From the NCBI RefSeq assembly GCF_900129245.1, contig NZ_FQUT01000001.1, positions 682,001 through 746,000 of the forward strand: 64,000 nt of DNA, in the 5' to 3' direction. Position 1 is the first letter of the stretch. The number at the start of each line of letters is the position of its first letter. This DNA comes from Chryseobacterium arachidis (GTDB taxonomy: Bacteria; Bacteroidota; Bacteroidia; Flavobacteriales; Weeksellaceae). The position numbers were made by a program, and so were the translations under genes. This document shows positions 1 through 8,658 of the stretch, piece after piece. The notes under the pieces are model-generated. The model was not told the origin of the DNA. It did not search any database and saw nothing but the letters and a program-made list of their open reading frames with translations.

Positions 1-265
1 ATGTGGCGGGAAGTTTGGGTTTTATTCTGCACATGCGTCCAATACATTCTTTCTGGCGGCTTATTTAACTGTTTTACTGAGAAAGAAAATGCGCTGGTTG
101 CCGTATGCCATATTTGTATGGGCAGCAGTGGTTTCTTATAGCCGTATATATTTAGGAGTGCATTTCCCGGTAGATATTTTGGTGGGGGCGTTTGTTGGTA
201 CTTTATTGGGAGTGATTTTTAGTGCACTCGCTACAAAAGTCATCAACAAACAAAATATATCATGA
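1..265 (+). CDS. PAP2-family phosphatase, C-terminal part
   Basis: Only the C-terminal ~87 residues are in the window; the reading frame begins at base 2. The protein carries the later PAP2 (phosphatidic acid phosphatase type 2) signatures: a YSAHA segment corresponding to the PSGH motif, then SRIYLGVHFPVD, which holds the arginine and the catalytic histidine of motif 3. Hydrophobic segments lie around and after them. It is probably an integral membrane lipid or undecaprenyl-diphosphate phosphatase; the substrate cannot be told. The stop codon overlaps the ATG of the next gene (ATGA), so the two are translationally coupled. Confidence 0.85.
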   Translation, partial: CGGKFGFYSAHASNTFFLAAYLTVLLRKKMRWLPYAIFVWAAVVSYSRIYLGVHFPVDILVGAFVGTLLGVIFSALATKVINKQNIS

Positions 266-1077
266 AAAAACATTTACTTATTCTACTTTCGGTAGTTTCT
301 TTTTTTAATGTGTACGCACAGGACAAAAAAATTGCTGAAGAATGCTTCCAGAAAGGAGATTACAACTGTGCCGAAGAGCAATATTCAAAATTGGCACAAA
401 AAGAAACGATTCATAAATTCCAGTCGGATTATTATAATTATCTGGGCACGGCTCAGAGAAGATTAGGCAAAACCACACTGGCGATTAAATCTTACGAAGC
501 TGCATTAAAGGCAAATCCTTTATCGATACCAGTTTATGTAAATTTAGGGTCTATTCATAGCCAGAAAGGAAACAAACAGGCAGCTATGGATTACCTTAAT
601 AAAGGGCTTCGTATTGATCCCGAAAATGCAGATCTTTATCTCACACGGGCTAAAGTGTATGAAAATTCGGATAAAAAGGATCTCGCCGAAAAAGATTTAA
701 AACAAATTCTGACATTTGCTCCGGATAATATTTTTGCAAGAACAAGGCTGGCAAATCTTAAGAAAAATAACGGGGATGTTGAAGGTGCCTTAAAAGATTA
801 TAACCAGTTGATTTCCGAAAAACCGGAATCTTTATTATACAGTGGAAGAAGCGATGTGTATGTAAAGCTGAAAAAATATAAGGAAGCATTGGCAGATGTG
901 AACAAAGCCATTTCTGTCGACCCGAAATTTGCCCAGGCTTATATAAGCAAAGCGATCATTCTATTGGAAACAGCAAAACCGAAAGAAGCCTGTGCCAGTT
1001 TAGACAAAGCGGTGAGTTTAGGCTACGAAAAATCTGCATTGGCTGAATATTATGCTAAATGTGAAATAAAAAAATAA
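262..1077 (+). CDS. TPR-repeat protein, exported
   Basis: 271 residues with an N-terminal signal peptide (MKKHLLILLSVVSFFNVYAQ, cleavage likely after YAQ). The remainder is a run of about six tetratricopeptide repeats, each helix pair having the usual G/A-Y-P spacing (for example YLGTAQRRLGK, AIKSYEAALKANP). Such proteins are periplasmic or envelope scaffolds for protein contacts; no enzymatic motif is visible. It starts inside the stop codon of the PAP2 gene and is followed 13 bp later by another exported protein, suggesting one operon. The binding partner is unknown. Confidence 0.85.
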   Translation: MKKHLLILLSVVSFFNVYAQDKKIAEECFQKGDYNCAEEQYSKLAQKETIHKFQSDYYNYLGTAQRRLGKTTLAIKSYEAALKANPLSIPVYVNLGSIHSQKGNKQAAMDYLNKGLRIDPENADLYLTRAKVYENSDKKDLAEKDLKQILTFAPDNIFARTRLANLKKNNGDVEGALKDYNQLISEKPESLLYSGRSDVYVKLKKYKEALADVNKAISVDPKFAQAYISKAIILLETAKPKEACASLDKAVSLGYEKSALAEYYAKCEIKK

Positions 1078-1090
1078 ATATAACCAACAA

Positions 1091-1402
1091 ATGAAACTAC
1101 AAAATCTTAGACAATTGGCGACTGCCATTTTAATTTTCGGAATTTCTGTTACAGCTCATGCCCAGCAATCGGAAGTACAGACTGAAAGAAATTCTCTTCT
1201 GGAAGCTGCTTTAAAAAGATCTGAAGAACCAACATCAAAATCTGTTTTCTTCATCAACAAAACTCAAAGTGATATAGAAACGGTAAAGAATATTCCTTCA
1301 AAAAATGTAAAATCTGTAAAAGTTCTTATCGGTGACAATGTTAAGAAAAAATTCAGAGAGAAAGGTATTAATCAACTGGTTATGGTAACAACAAAAGATT
1401 AA
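1091..1402 (+). CDS. small exported protein of unknown function
   Basis: 103 residues. Residues 1-24 form a signal peptide ending TAHAQ. The mature part is lysine-rich and ends in a short segment (KNIPSKNVKSVKVLIGDN) that resembles the 'path-to-plug' style beta segments seen near TonB-dependent receptor plug domains, but there is no full domain. It sits in the same orientation as the TPR gene with a 13-bp gap. I do not recognise a family with confidence; the function is unknown. Confidence 0.65.
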   Translation: MKLQNLRQLATAILIFGISVTAHAQQSEVQTERNSLLEAALKRSEEPTSKSVFFINKTQSDIETVKNIPSKNVKSVKVLIGDNVKKKFREKGINQLVMVTTKD

Positions 1403-1432
1403 CTGTTATCAGAATAAAAAATTAAATAATTC

Positions 1433-1888
1433 ATGCTGAACATCGTTCTTGTAGAACCGGAGATCCCAAACAATACGGGCAATATCGGAAGATTATGTGT
1501 AGGAACAGAAAGCAGACTGCACCTTATTCATCCGTTTGGATTTGTGATTAATGATAAAAATTTAAAGCGTTCAGGCTTGGATTATTGGGTTCATCTTGAT
1601 GTCACCGAGTATGAAAATGTAGACGAATGGATGGAAGTAATTCCCGATCTTTCCCGCGTTTTCCTTATGAGTTCACATGCCGAGAAATCCTATCTGGAAA
1701 CCGATTTTCAGGATGGCGACTGGCTTGTTTTCGGGAAAGAGAGTGTTGGCTTGAGTAAAGATGTTCTGGATCGTTTTGAAAATCATTTAACGATTCCTAT
1801 GTCTAAACTCATACGAAGCTTTAATATTGCGAATTCCGTTGCTTTCGTGGTGGGTGAAGCAAAGAGGCAGATTAATTTAAAAAAATAA
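1433..1888 (+). CDS. trmL: tRNA (cytidine/uridine-34-2'-O)-methyltransferase TrmL
   Basis: 151 residues, the usual size of a minimal SpoU/TrmD-fold (SPOUT) methyltransferase. Diagnostic motifs are NNTGNIGRLC near the N-terminus, FGKESVGL in the middle and the cofactor-knot segment IPMSKLIRSFNIANSVA at the end. TrmL uses S-adenosylmethionine to methylate the ribose of the wobble nucleotide of certain leucine tRNAs. The assignment to TrmL rather than another SpoU protein rests on the short length without an N-terminal RNA-binding domain. It converges on rlmH, with 13 bp between the stop codons. Confidence 0.9.
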   Translation: MLNIVLVEPEIPNNTGNIGRLCVGTESRLHLIHPFGFVINDKNLKRSGLDYWVHLDVTEYENVDEWMEVIPDLSRVFLMSSHAEKSYLETDFQDGDWLVFGKESVGLSKDVLDRFENHLTIPMSKLIRSFNIANSVAFVVGEAKRQINLKK

Positions 1889-1901
1889 TGTTACTGAATA
1901 T

Positions 1902-2375
1902 TTAGTCGTTATGATAAGGTTTTCCCTGTAAAATCTGATCGGCACGATATATCTGTTCTACGATAAATAACCGGATCATCTGGTGCGTAAATGTCATTTT
2001 GGATAATGACATTTTTTCGTTGGCTCTGTTGTAGATTTCTTCCGAAAATCCATAAGCCCCGCCAATGAGAATATGGATTTTTTTCACTGAAGAATTCATC
2101 CAGTTGTCAATTTTCTGGGCAAATTCTCTGCTGGTAAACTGTTTGCCTTTTTCATCTAGAATCACTACAAGATCAGTTCTGTCGATGTGATTCATAAACA
2201 GTTTTGCTTCTTCTTTTTTCAACAGATCCGGAGAAAGGTTTTTCGCATTTTTTACATCAGGAATTTCAACGATTTCAAAATTCCAGTGTTTAGGAAGGCG
2301 TTTCAGGTAATAATTAATTAAAGAAGTGATTTCCTTGTCGTCTGTTTTACCAATACAAAGCAAATTGATCTGCAT
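1902..2375 (-). CDS. rlmH: 23S rRNA pseudouridine-1915 N3-methyltransferase RlmH
   Basis: 157 residues, the standard length for RlmH (YbeA/SPOUT class). The N-terminus MQINLLCIGKTDDKEI is typical. The glycine-rich cofactor loop FLIGGAYGFSEEIY is seen here as HILIGGAYGFSEEIY, followed by the C-terminal knot LSKMTFTHQMIRLFIVEQIYRA that is nearly invariant in the family. It methylates pseudouridine 1915 in helix 69 of 23S rRNA after subunit joining. Single gene between a convergent and a divergent neighbour. Confidence 0.95.
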   Translation of the reverse strand: MQINLLCIGKTDDKEITSLINYYLKRLPKHWNFEIVEIPDVKNAKNLSPDLLKKEEAKLFMNHIDRTDLVVILDEKGKQFTSREFAQKIDNWMNSSVKKIHILIGGAYGFSEEIYNRANEKMSLSKMTFTHQMIRLFIVEQIYRADQILQGKPYHND

Positions 2376-2473
2376 GTTCTGTTTTACTTATTTTAAAGGT
2401 CAAAGATATTCATAAATTAAGGAACGTCATAATCGGTATCATTTTTAGGATATTTAAAGTTTAAAAAAATCAT

Positions 2474-2481
2474 TACTTTTG
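2474..2481 (+). promoter_or_regulatory. candidate Bacteroidota -7 element upstream of the DUF4421 gene
   Basis: TACTTTTG matches the Bacteroidota TAnnTTTG -7 consensus and lies 17 bp before the ATG at 2498. I find no clear TTTG -33 element at the expected distance, so this is a single-box match in AT-rich sequence. Confidence 0.45.
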
Positions 2482-2497
2482 TGGTAACACCAATTCG

Positions 2498-3520
2498 ATG
2501 AAAGCAAAAATCCTTTCTTCTCTGTTTTTATGTTTCTCGTTAATTTCTTATGCACAGGAAGTTAATGAGGATCAGATTCAAAGATATATCGAGGAGGATA
2601 ATAAAAGAATTTCAGTTGTTACAGGTTTGAGCTATCTTCACAATACTTTTGGCCTGCTGTACCAGGATAAAATTTTCAGGTTAAGACCTAATGATGCTTT
2701 TTATACAGAATTTTTTCTTCGCTACAGATGGCTGGATGTGAGCTTTTCTTTTGCTCCAAAACTTACAAGAATCAATAATGATGATCCGGAAAAAGGAAAA
2801 TCGAGATACTTCAATTTTGGCTTTACTTTTTTTCTGAGTCCAAAACTGCGGCAATATGTTTATTTTAGCCAGGTAGCAGGCTTATATTTTCAGGATACCA
2901 AAGAATTTATGCGTATGCTGTATGGAAATGGGTATAATGAAGAAGGCTATCTGCAGTTTCCTGATGCAAAATACCGTTCGTACAAAGGGGAAACAAGCTA
3001 TCTGTGGCTTGGAAATAAAACCGACTACAGAAGCTTCAATAATATGACTTACAAACCTTTGAAAGATGTATTTGTGGTGAGTACCGGACTTTTTTACCAG
3101 TATAATATTCTCAGTCATGTTGATAAAACTATTTATCAGGGGGAAATTTTTAATGAAACGGGTGAAGAATCTCCGTCAAAAGATATGAGGATTGCTCTAA
3201 GATCGGGCGCCGGAATTCAGAAAAAGATAAAGAATAATTGGTATGTAATTGTAGAAGCTTATCCCGAATTTTATTATTCGAAGCTGATAGATGAAGATTT
3301 TCATGAATTTAATGTAGGCTTGTATTCCAATGCAAGAATTGGCTATGATAATGGAAAATTGTTTTTCGGTGGTGGTACGCAGCTCAACTGGATCAACAGT
3401 TCTAATGAGAATTTTTATTCCACAACCCAATGGTTGTTCAGGATAGGAGTGGGTTTCCGGTTTAATTCACCTACATTTGTAAACAGAAATTTTGATAAAA
3501 TAGATAATATCCTCAAGTAA
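2498..3520 (+). CDS. DUF4421-type outer-membrane beta-barrel protein
   Basis: 340 residues with a signal peptide ending SYAQ. The mature protein alternates aromatic and polar residues in short strands (FYTEFFLRYRWLDVSFSF, FGFTFFLSP, WLFRIGVGFRFNSP), the pattern of an outer-membrane beta-barrel. I place it in the Bacteroidota family DUF4421 from overall strand pattern and length, not from a decisive motif. Function unknown. It is followed after one base by the YihY-type gene, so the two are probably co-transcribed. Confidence 0.7.
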   Translation: MKAKILSSLFLCFSLISYAQEVNEDQIQRYIEEDNKRISVVTGLSYLHNTFGLLYQDKIFRLRPNDAFYTEFFLRYRWLDVSFSFAPKLTRINNDDPEKGKSRYFNFGFTFFLSPKLRQYVYFSQVAGLYFQDTKEFMRMLYGNGYNEEGYLQFPDAKYRSYKGETSYLWLGNKTDYRSFNNMTYKPLKDVFVVSTGLFYQYNILSHVDKTIYQGEIFNETGEESPSKDMRIALRSGAGIQKKIKNNWYVIVEAYPEFYYSKLIDEDFHEFNVGLYSNARIGYDNGKLFFGGGTQLNWINSSNENFYSTTQWLFRIGVGFRFNSPTFVNRNFDKIDNILK

Positions 3521-3521
3521 A

Positions 3522-4541
3522 ATGGCTATAAAACTTCCGAAATTTATCTTGAAAGTTCAGGAATTTTTTGATGATATACATATTCCTGTATTGGGAATAT
3601 CACTTTGGCAGATGTTTCAGATCTATATCCGCGGTATTTTTAAAGATAAAATAGGCCGGAAAGCGGCTGCCATTTCGTGGAGTTTTACCATCAGTTTATT
3701 TCCCTTTATACTTTTTCTTCTCTCTGTTTTGCCACATATGCCGCTTTATGATAAGCTTCAGTTCTATATTTTTGAAGTATTGATTCATAATGTTTTTCCT
3801 GCAAAAATGGAAAATGACGTGAGGGGATATATTGAAGATAGTATTATTCCCAATATGAAGGGAATCAGTAATTTAACGATTGTTTTAGCCTTGGTTTTTG
3901 CGACCAACGGAACTTTTTCCTTAATCAATGGATTTAATGAAAATACGGACGAGAAAATGTCTGACGTGAAAGAATTCATCCTTTCCTTTTTTATTACCAT
4001 AGGATTTATTAGTATCGTATTTTTAGCACTTTTTGGGGTGTATTATTCTGAAGTTGTTTTAAAACTTTTTACGCCTGTTTACGATGTTTCCTGGCTCGTT
4101 GACAATCTTTCCAAAATCATCGGATTCGTTTCTTTCCCGATTTTTTATTTCATCCTGTTAACATTATTCTATTGGCTGGGAACGGTAAGGATTGCTAGGT
4201 TTAGACAGGCCATTCCGGGTGCGATTCTAACGACAGTTCTGTTTGTGGCAACAACGTATGGTTTTGCCCTGTATGTAAAAAATATCGCCCGCTATAACGT
4301 ACTTTACGGCTCTATAGGAAGTATGATTCTTCTCATGGTTTGGGTTAATGTAAACGTCTATCTTCTTCTTTTCGGAAATGAATTGAATATGGCCATCAGA
4401 AAGCTCCGAATCGAAAAATTACTGTCGGACGAAATAAAAAAAGAGGCGTTGGAATTCCGTGCACAAAAATCGGAGCCTAATCTGGAAAGCGATGAAGAGC
4501 ACAGAAGGAATTTCCTTAAAAATGAAGAAGAAGAAAGCTAA
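3522..4541 (+). CDS. YihY/virulence factor BrkB family membrane protein
   Basis: 339 residues with about six transmembrane segments. The family signatures are AAAISWSFTISLFPFILFLLSVLP near residue 45 and the later YGSIGSMILLMVWVNVNVYLLLFGNELN, the most conserved part of YihY/BrkB proteins. The C-terminal ~40 residues form a charged cytoplasmic tail. Family members were once annotated as RNase BN; that assignment has been withdrawn and the molecular function is not known. The stop overlaps the convergent nhaA stop by 4 bp. Confidence 0.9.
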   Translation: MAIKLPKFILKVQEFFDDIHIPVLGISLWQMFQIYIRGIFKDKIGRKAAAISWSFTISLFPFILFLLSVLPHMPLYDKLQFYIFEVLIHNVFPAKMENDVRGYIEDSIIPNMKGISNLTIVLALVFATNGTFSLINGFNENTDEKMSDVKEFILSFFITIGFISIVFLALFGVYYSEVVLKLFTPVYDVSWLVDNLSKIIGFVSFPIFYFILLTLFYWLGTVRIARFRQAIPGAILTTVLFVATTYGFALYVKNIARYNVLYGSIGSMILLMVWVNVNVYLLLFGNELNMAIRKLRIEKLLSDEIKKEALEFRAQKSEPNLESDEEHRRNFLKNEEEES

Positions 4542-5716
4542 TCTTCCTCCGGAATTCCCTGCTTTTTACAACAGGCATTTAAGATCAGATATCCTAAAAC
4601 TGCAGATAAAAGGGAAGCGATCAGAATGGCAAACTTAGCATTATCCTGAATTTCAATTTCTTCTTTGAAAGAAAGCAAAGCAATAAAAATTGACATTGTA
4701 AAACCAATTCCTGCAAGCAATCCAACTCCCAACATTTGTGTCCACGAGCTATTTTGAGGCAATGAACTCAGCTTTAGCTTAGTCGCGATAAATGAAAATA
4801 AGTTAATTCCTATTAATTTTCCTAAAACAAGACCAAAGATAATTCCTAAACCTAAAGTACTAGATATTCCGGCAATCATATCAGAAGTGAAGGTGATATT
4901 GGTATTGGTTAACGCAAAAACCGGCATGATGATAAAGCCTACCGGAAAGTGCAGCTGGTGTTCCAATTTTTCTAAAGGCGAAATTTCTACATCAGAAACA
5001 TTGGTAGGAATTGAAAATGCCAGCAAAACTCCTGCAATCGTAGCATGAATTCCTGAGTGATGCAGAAAATACCATAAAAATAGCCCGGGAATAATGTAGA
5101 AAATGATCTTTGTAACCTTTAAAAAATTTAATAAAAACAATAAAGCAACTATTCCAAAAGACAAGAATAAGTAGATCCAGTGGATCTGCTCGGTATAAAA
5201 TATGGCAATCACTAAAATTGCTCCTAAATCATCAACAATAGCCAGCGCTGCAAGGAAAATTTTAATAGAATTCGGAACCTTTTTTCCAAGCATTGATAAA
5301 ATTGCTAATGAAAACGCGATATCTGTAGCCATCGGGATTCCCCAGCCGTTTCCGTATGCTGTATCCAAATTGAAAAGTGTATAAATCATTGCGGGAACCA
5401 GCATTCCACCCACAGCAGCAAAAATAGGCAGTGACGCATTTTTGAAGGAAGAAAGTTCACCTTCAACGATTTCTCTTTTGATCTCCAGCCCCACCAAAAG
5501 GAAAAATACAGCCATTAATCCGTCATTAATCCAGATGTTGACAGAATATTTCAAATGAAAAATTTCCGTCCCGATTTCTTTATTTAAAAACTGCTGAAAG
5601 TTTTCGGAAAAAGCTGAATTCGCAATTAATAATGAAATTAAAACGCAAAAAATCAAAATGATCCCGGACGATTGGCTGCTTTGGAAAAATTTTTTAAAAT
5701 ATACCGATAGATTCAT
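4538..5716 (-). CDS. nhaA: Na+/H+ antiporter NhaA
   Basis: 392 residues, the normal NhaA length, with ~12 hydrophobic segments. Family landmarks are GLEIKREIVEGELS, then MATDIAFSLAILSMLG and ALAIVDDLGAILVIAIFYT. The latter contains the paired aspartates (VDDLGA) equivalent to Asp163/Asp164 that bind Na+ and H+ in E. coli NhaA. It exchanges external protons for cytoplasmic sodium at the inner membrane. It ends 2 bp before the start side of the rel gene on the same strand and probably shares its transcript (rel upstream, nhaA downstream). Confidence 0.95.
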   Translation of the reverse strand: MNLSVYFKKFFQSSQSSGIILIFCVLISLLIANSAFSENFQQFLNKEIGTEIFHLKYSVNIWINDGLMAVFFLLVGLEIKREIVEGELSSFKNASLPIFAAVGGMLVPAMIYTLFNLDTAYGNGWGIPMATDIAFSLAILSMLGKKVPNSIKIFLAALAIVDDLGAILVIAIFYTEQIHWIYLFLSFGIVALLFLLNFLKVTKIIFYIIPGLFLWYFLHHSGIHATIAGVLLAFSIPTNVSDVEISPLEKLEHQLHFPVGFIIMPVFALTNTNITFTSDMIAGISSTLGLGIIFGLVLGKLIGINLFSFIATKLKLSSLPQNSSWTQMLGVGLLAGIGFTMSIFIALLSFKEEIEIQDNAKFAILIASLLSAVLGYLILNACCKKQGIPEED

Positions 5717-5718
5717 GT

Positions 5719-7929
5719 TTAAGATTGTATTCTCCTTATTCTTGAAACTCCGTTGATGTCATTCAGTTTTTTAAATGTCTGTTCCAATTGATTTTTATTT
5801 TTAACTTCAAGAATAATATTTCCCGTAAAAATACCGTCGTTAGACTCGATCGACATACTCTTCATATCCATCCCCATCGCACCGCTGATGACGGTGGTAA
5901 TATCGTTGATCATACCCATTCTGTCCAGACCTTCAATCTCGATTTTCACTCTGTTTTTGAAGCTTTCAGCATTTACCCACTTCGCCGGGATAACCCTGTA
6001 ATCGTACTGAGCACGAAGGTTAATCGCATTCGGACAGCTGTCACTGTGAACCTTGATTCCTTCAGAAATTGTAATAAACCCAAAAATCTTATCTCCCGGA
6101 ATTACTGTACAGCATTTAGCGTACGTGTAATTGAGCTTTTCCTCATCTTTTCCAAAGACGATCATATCGAGATTCTGCTCTTTTGGTTCTATGTAAACAG
6201 CATTTTTTGAAGGAGATTTTCTGAATCTTGAAAGTAAGTTGTTGAATACATTTTTACTTTCAATATATTTTCTTAAACTGCTTGCATCCAGTTCGTTGCT
6301 TTGGAATTTAAGGAAAAGCTCCTGTGAACTTTTAAGGTTGAAGAATTTTTGAAGCTTGTTGATCTCTTCATCATTAAAATTGATTTTCGCATGACGGAGT
6401 TTTCTTTGCAGAATTTCTTTACCATCTTCTACCAATTGATTCTTCTGTGAATTTAAATAACTCTTGATCTTCGACTTGGCCTTTGAGGTAACAACAAATT
6501 CCAGCCAGTCGGATTTTGGCTTCTGATTTTGAGAAGAAAGAATATCCACCTGATCTCCGTTTTGAAGAACATACGAGATCGGAACCAATTTACCATTAAT
6601 TTTTGCTCCTAAACATTTCATTCCCAGATCCGAGTGAACGGAAAAAGCAAAGTCGAGGGCAGTAGCATTGGTTGGTAAAATTTTAATTTCGCCTTTAGGA
6701 GTAAAGACAAAAACTTCTTTTGAATATAAATTGAGTTTAATATTATCCAAAAGTTCCGATGTGGAAAGATTTTGTTGCTGTTCCAGAACTTCACGGATTT
6801 CGGTTACCCAATTTTCAAAATTCCGGTCTTCAGAACTTTGTTTATAACCTTCTTTGTATTTGTAGTGTGCGGCAACCCCTTTTTCTGCAATTTCATCCAT
6901 TCTTTCGGAACGGATCTGTACTTCAATCCACTTTTTATCGGGGCCAAGAACTGTTAAATGCAAACTTTCATACCCCGTGGAACGAGGCTGGGTAATCCAG
7001 TCGCGCATCCTTGAAGGGTTACTGTGGTAAACATCCGTTACGATGGAATAAATTTTCCAGGCCAGGAATTTTTCGTTCTTAGCATCTGATTTATAGATGA
7101 TTCTGATGGCATAATTGTCGTATACTTCTTCAAAAGAAACTCCCTGCTTCAGCATTTTTCTGTAAATAGATGAAATTGCTTTCGCTCTGCCTTTAATCTT
7201 AAAGTGTAATCCTTCTTCTTCTAATTTCTGAGAAACTTCCTGGGTAAACTCCTGAATATATCTTTCACGGTTTTCTTTTGCCAGTTCCAATTTCTCCGTT
7301 ATTTCACTGTAAACTTCGGGATTATTATATTTCAGGGATAAGTCTTCCAGTTCGGATTTAATATTATATAAGCCCAAACGGTGCGCCATCGGAGCGTAAA
7401 TGTAAACCGTTTCAGAGGCAATTTTCTTCTGTTTGTCCGGAGCCATGCTTTCCAGTGTCCGCATATTGTGAAGACGGTCGGCAATCTTAATTAAAATTAC
7501 TCTGAAATCTTCAGAAAGAGTAAGTAATAATTTCCTGTAGTTTTCAGACTGTACAGAAATATTCTGATGGTTCATGATGGATATTTTTGTCAGTCCATTC
7601 ACGATATTGGCTATTTTTTCGCCAAAAATTTTCTTTAAATCTTCGTAAGTATAATCCGAATCTTCAATGACGTCATGCAGAAGTGCACAGGCAATGGAGG
7701 TAGCACCCAAACCGATTTCGGTAGCAACAATTTTGGCAACAGCAATAGGATGGTAAATATAGGGTTCACCAGATTTTCTTCGTTGATCTTTGTGTGCATC
7801 CAGGGCAATATCAAATGCTTTCCGGATGAGTTTGTTGTTTTCCTCATCAAGTGTTCGGTATGTATTCGATATCAGATCTTTATATCTTGCAAGGATTTCC
7901 TTGTTTTCCAGTTCTAAGTCGTAACTCAT
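5719..7929 (-). CDS. rel: bifunctional (p)ppGpp synthetase/hydrolase, RelA/SpoT family
   Basis: 736 residues with the full long-Rel layout: HD hydrolase domain (HDVIEDSDYTYEDL and RLHNMRTLESM intact), synthetase domain (STGYESLHLTV, EVQIRSERMDEIAEKGVAAHYKYKEG), TGS domain around residues 400-460, and a C-terminal ACT domain (GLDRMGMINDITTVISG). The metal-dependence motif reads RMRDW, the positively charged RxKD type found in bifunctional enzymes rather than the acidic RelA type. With an intact HD site this argues for both making and degrading ppGpp. nhaA follows directly. Confidence 0.95.
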   Translation of the reverse strand: MSYDLELENKEILARYKDLISNTYRTLDEENNKLIRKAFDIALDAHKDQRRKSGEPYIYHPIAVAKIVATEIGLGATSIACALLHDVIEDSDYTYEDLKKIFGEKIANIVNGLTKISIMNHQNISVQSENYRKLLLTLSEDFRVILIKIADRLHNMRTLESMAPDKQKKIASETVYIYAPMAHRLGLYNIKSELEDLSLKYNNPEVYSEITEKLELAKENRERYIQEFTQEVSQKLEEEGLHFKIKGRAKAISSIYRKMLKQGVSFEEVYDNYAIRIIYKSDAKNEKFLAWKIYSIVTDVYHSNPSRMRDWITQPRSTGYESLHLTVLGPDKKWIEVQIRSERMDEIAEKGVAAHYKYKEGYKQSSEDRNFENWVTEIREVLEQQQNLSTSELLDNIKLNLYSKEVFVFTPKGEIKILPTNATALDFAFSVHSDLGMKCLGAKINGKLVPISYVLQNGDQVDILSSQNQKPKSDWLEFVVTSKAKSKIKSYLNSQKNQLVEDGKEILQRKLRHAKINFNDEEINKLQKFFNLKSSQELFLKFQSNELDASSLRKYIESKNVFNNLLSRFRKSPSKNAVYIEPKEQNLDMIVFGKDEEKLNYTYAKCCTVIPGDKIFGFITISEGIKVHSDSCPNAINLRAQYDYRVIPAKWVNAESFKNRVKIEIEGLDRMGMINDITTVISGAMGMDMKSMSIESNDGIFTGNIILEVKNKNQLEQTFKKLNDINGVSRIRRIQS

Positions 7930-7990
7930 TTGTGTAAAGGGCCTTTATTTACACGAAAATACGAAAATTTTTGCACTTTTCAAACAGTAA

Positions 7991-8018
7991 AAAATCCGCA
8001 GAAAGCTCTGCGGATTTT
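7991..8018 (-). terminator. intrinsic terminator of the 8046-8411 gene
   Basis: A perfect 12-bp stem (AAAATCCGCAGA / TCTGCGGATTTT) with a 4-nt loop. In the leftward direction it ends in a T-rich tract. It sits between the small gene and the rel start, separating the two transcripts. Confidence 0.8.
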
Positions 8019-8045
8019 CGGTCGTTAGTTTTTATCTTAAATTGT

Positions 8046-8411
8046 TTAGAATTTTACTTCAGAGTCCATTCCTGAAGTTGAAGTTTTAATTTTCACATCG
8101 GGACAATTGTGGATCTCCGCTTTGTTTCTGGCGTCGATAAACCTTTTCAGGTTTGGGTAATTGGCCTGATTGATTTCCATATTTTCAAAGAGATATGTTT
8201 TTAGGGCAGTATGTTGGTTGAAAACATTTCTTGCATGATCTGCCTGGTCAATATCTTTTACGGCGACACTTACTAAATATTGTGAGTGAAGATTTTCGTC
8301 ATTAAGATATACAATGTAATCTGAATTCTGAAAGCCTGAGTTTTCAAGGTCAGCTTCCAATTTCTTGTAATCGCTGCGATGTTCAAATAATCCAGCTAAT
8401 ATATTTGACAT
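8046..8411 (-). CDS. conserved small cytoplasmic protein, unknown function
   Basis: I choose the ATG at 8411 (MSNILAGLFEHRSDYKKLE, 121 residues); an upstream in-frame TTG would add only two residues. No signal peptide or membrane segment. The sequence has a mixed alpha/beta look (SDYKKLEADLENSGF, YLVSVAVKDIDQADHARNVFNQ) reminiscent of the small ferredoxin-like domains in general-stress proteins, but this is a visual impression only. It has its own strong terminator downstream. Confidence 0.7.
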   Translation of the reverse strand: MSNILAGLFEHRSDYKKLEADLENSGFQNSDYIVYLNDENLHSQYLVSVAVKDIDQADHARNVFNQHTALKTYLFENMEINQANYPNLKRFIDARNKAEIHNCPDVKIKTSTSGMDSEVKF

Positions 8412-8658
8412 AAGCAATAGTTTTAAATTGTACTTAAAGATAAGATTATTTTCTTTATGTTTTAAATATTTTTTAAAATAATTATTAATTAGTTATTTTA
8501 TCTATAATTTATTAATGATTTTTATAATATTATCTATTGAACAAATGTTTGATTTAATGTTAAATTGAAAATTGTATTGATGAACTATTCTTTACTCAAA
8601 GTGACTTGTATAATGGTAGAAAATAATTCAAATTTGTAATCTGAAAAATTAATCAATC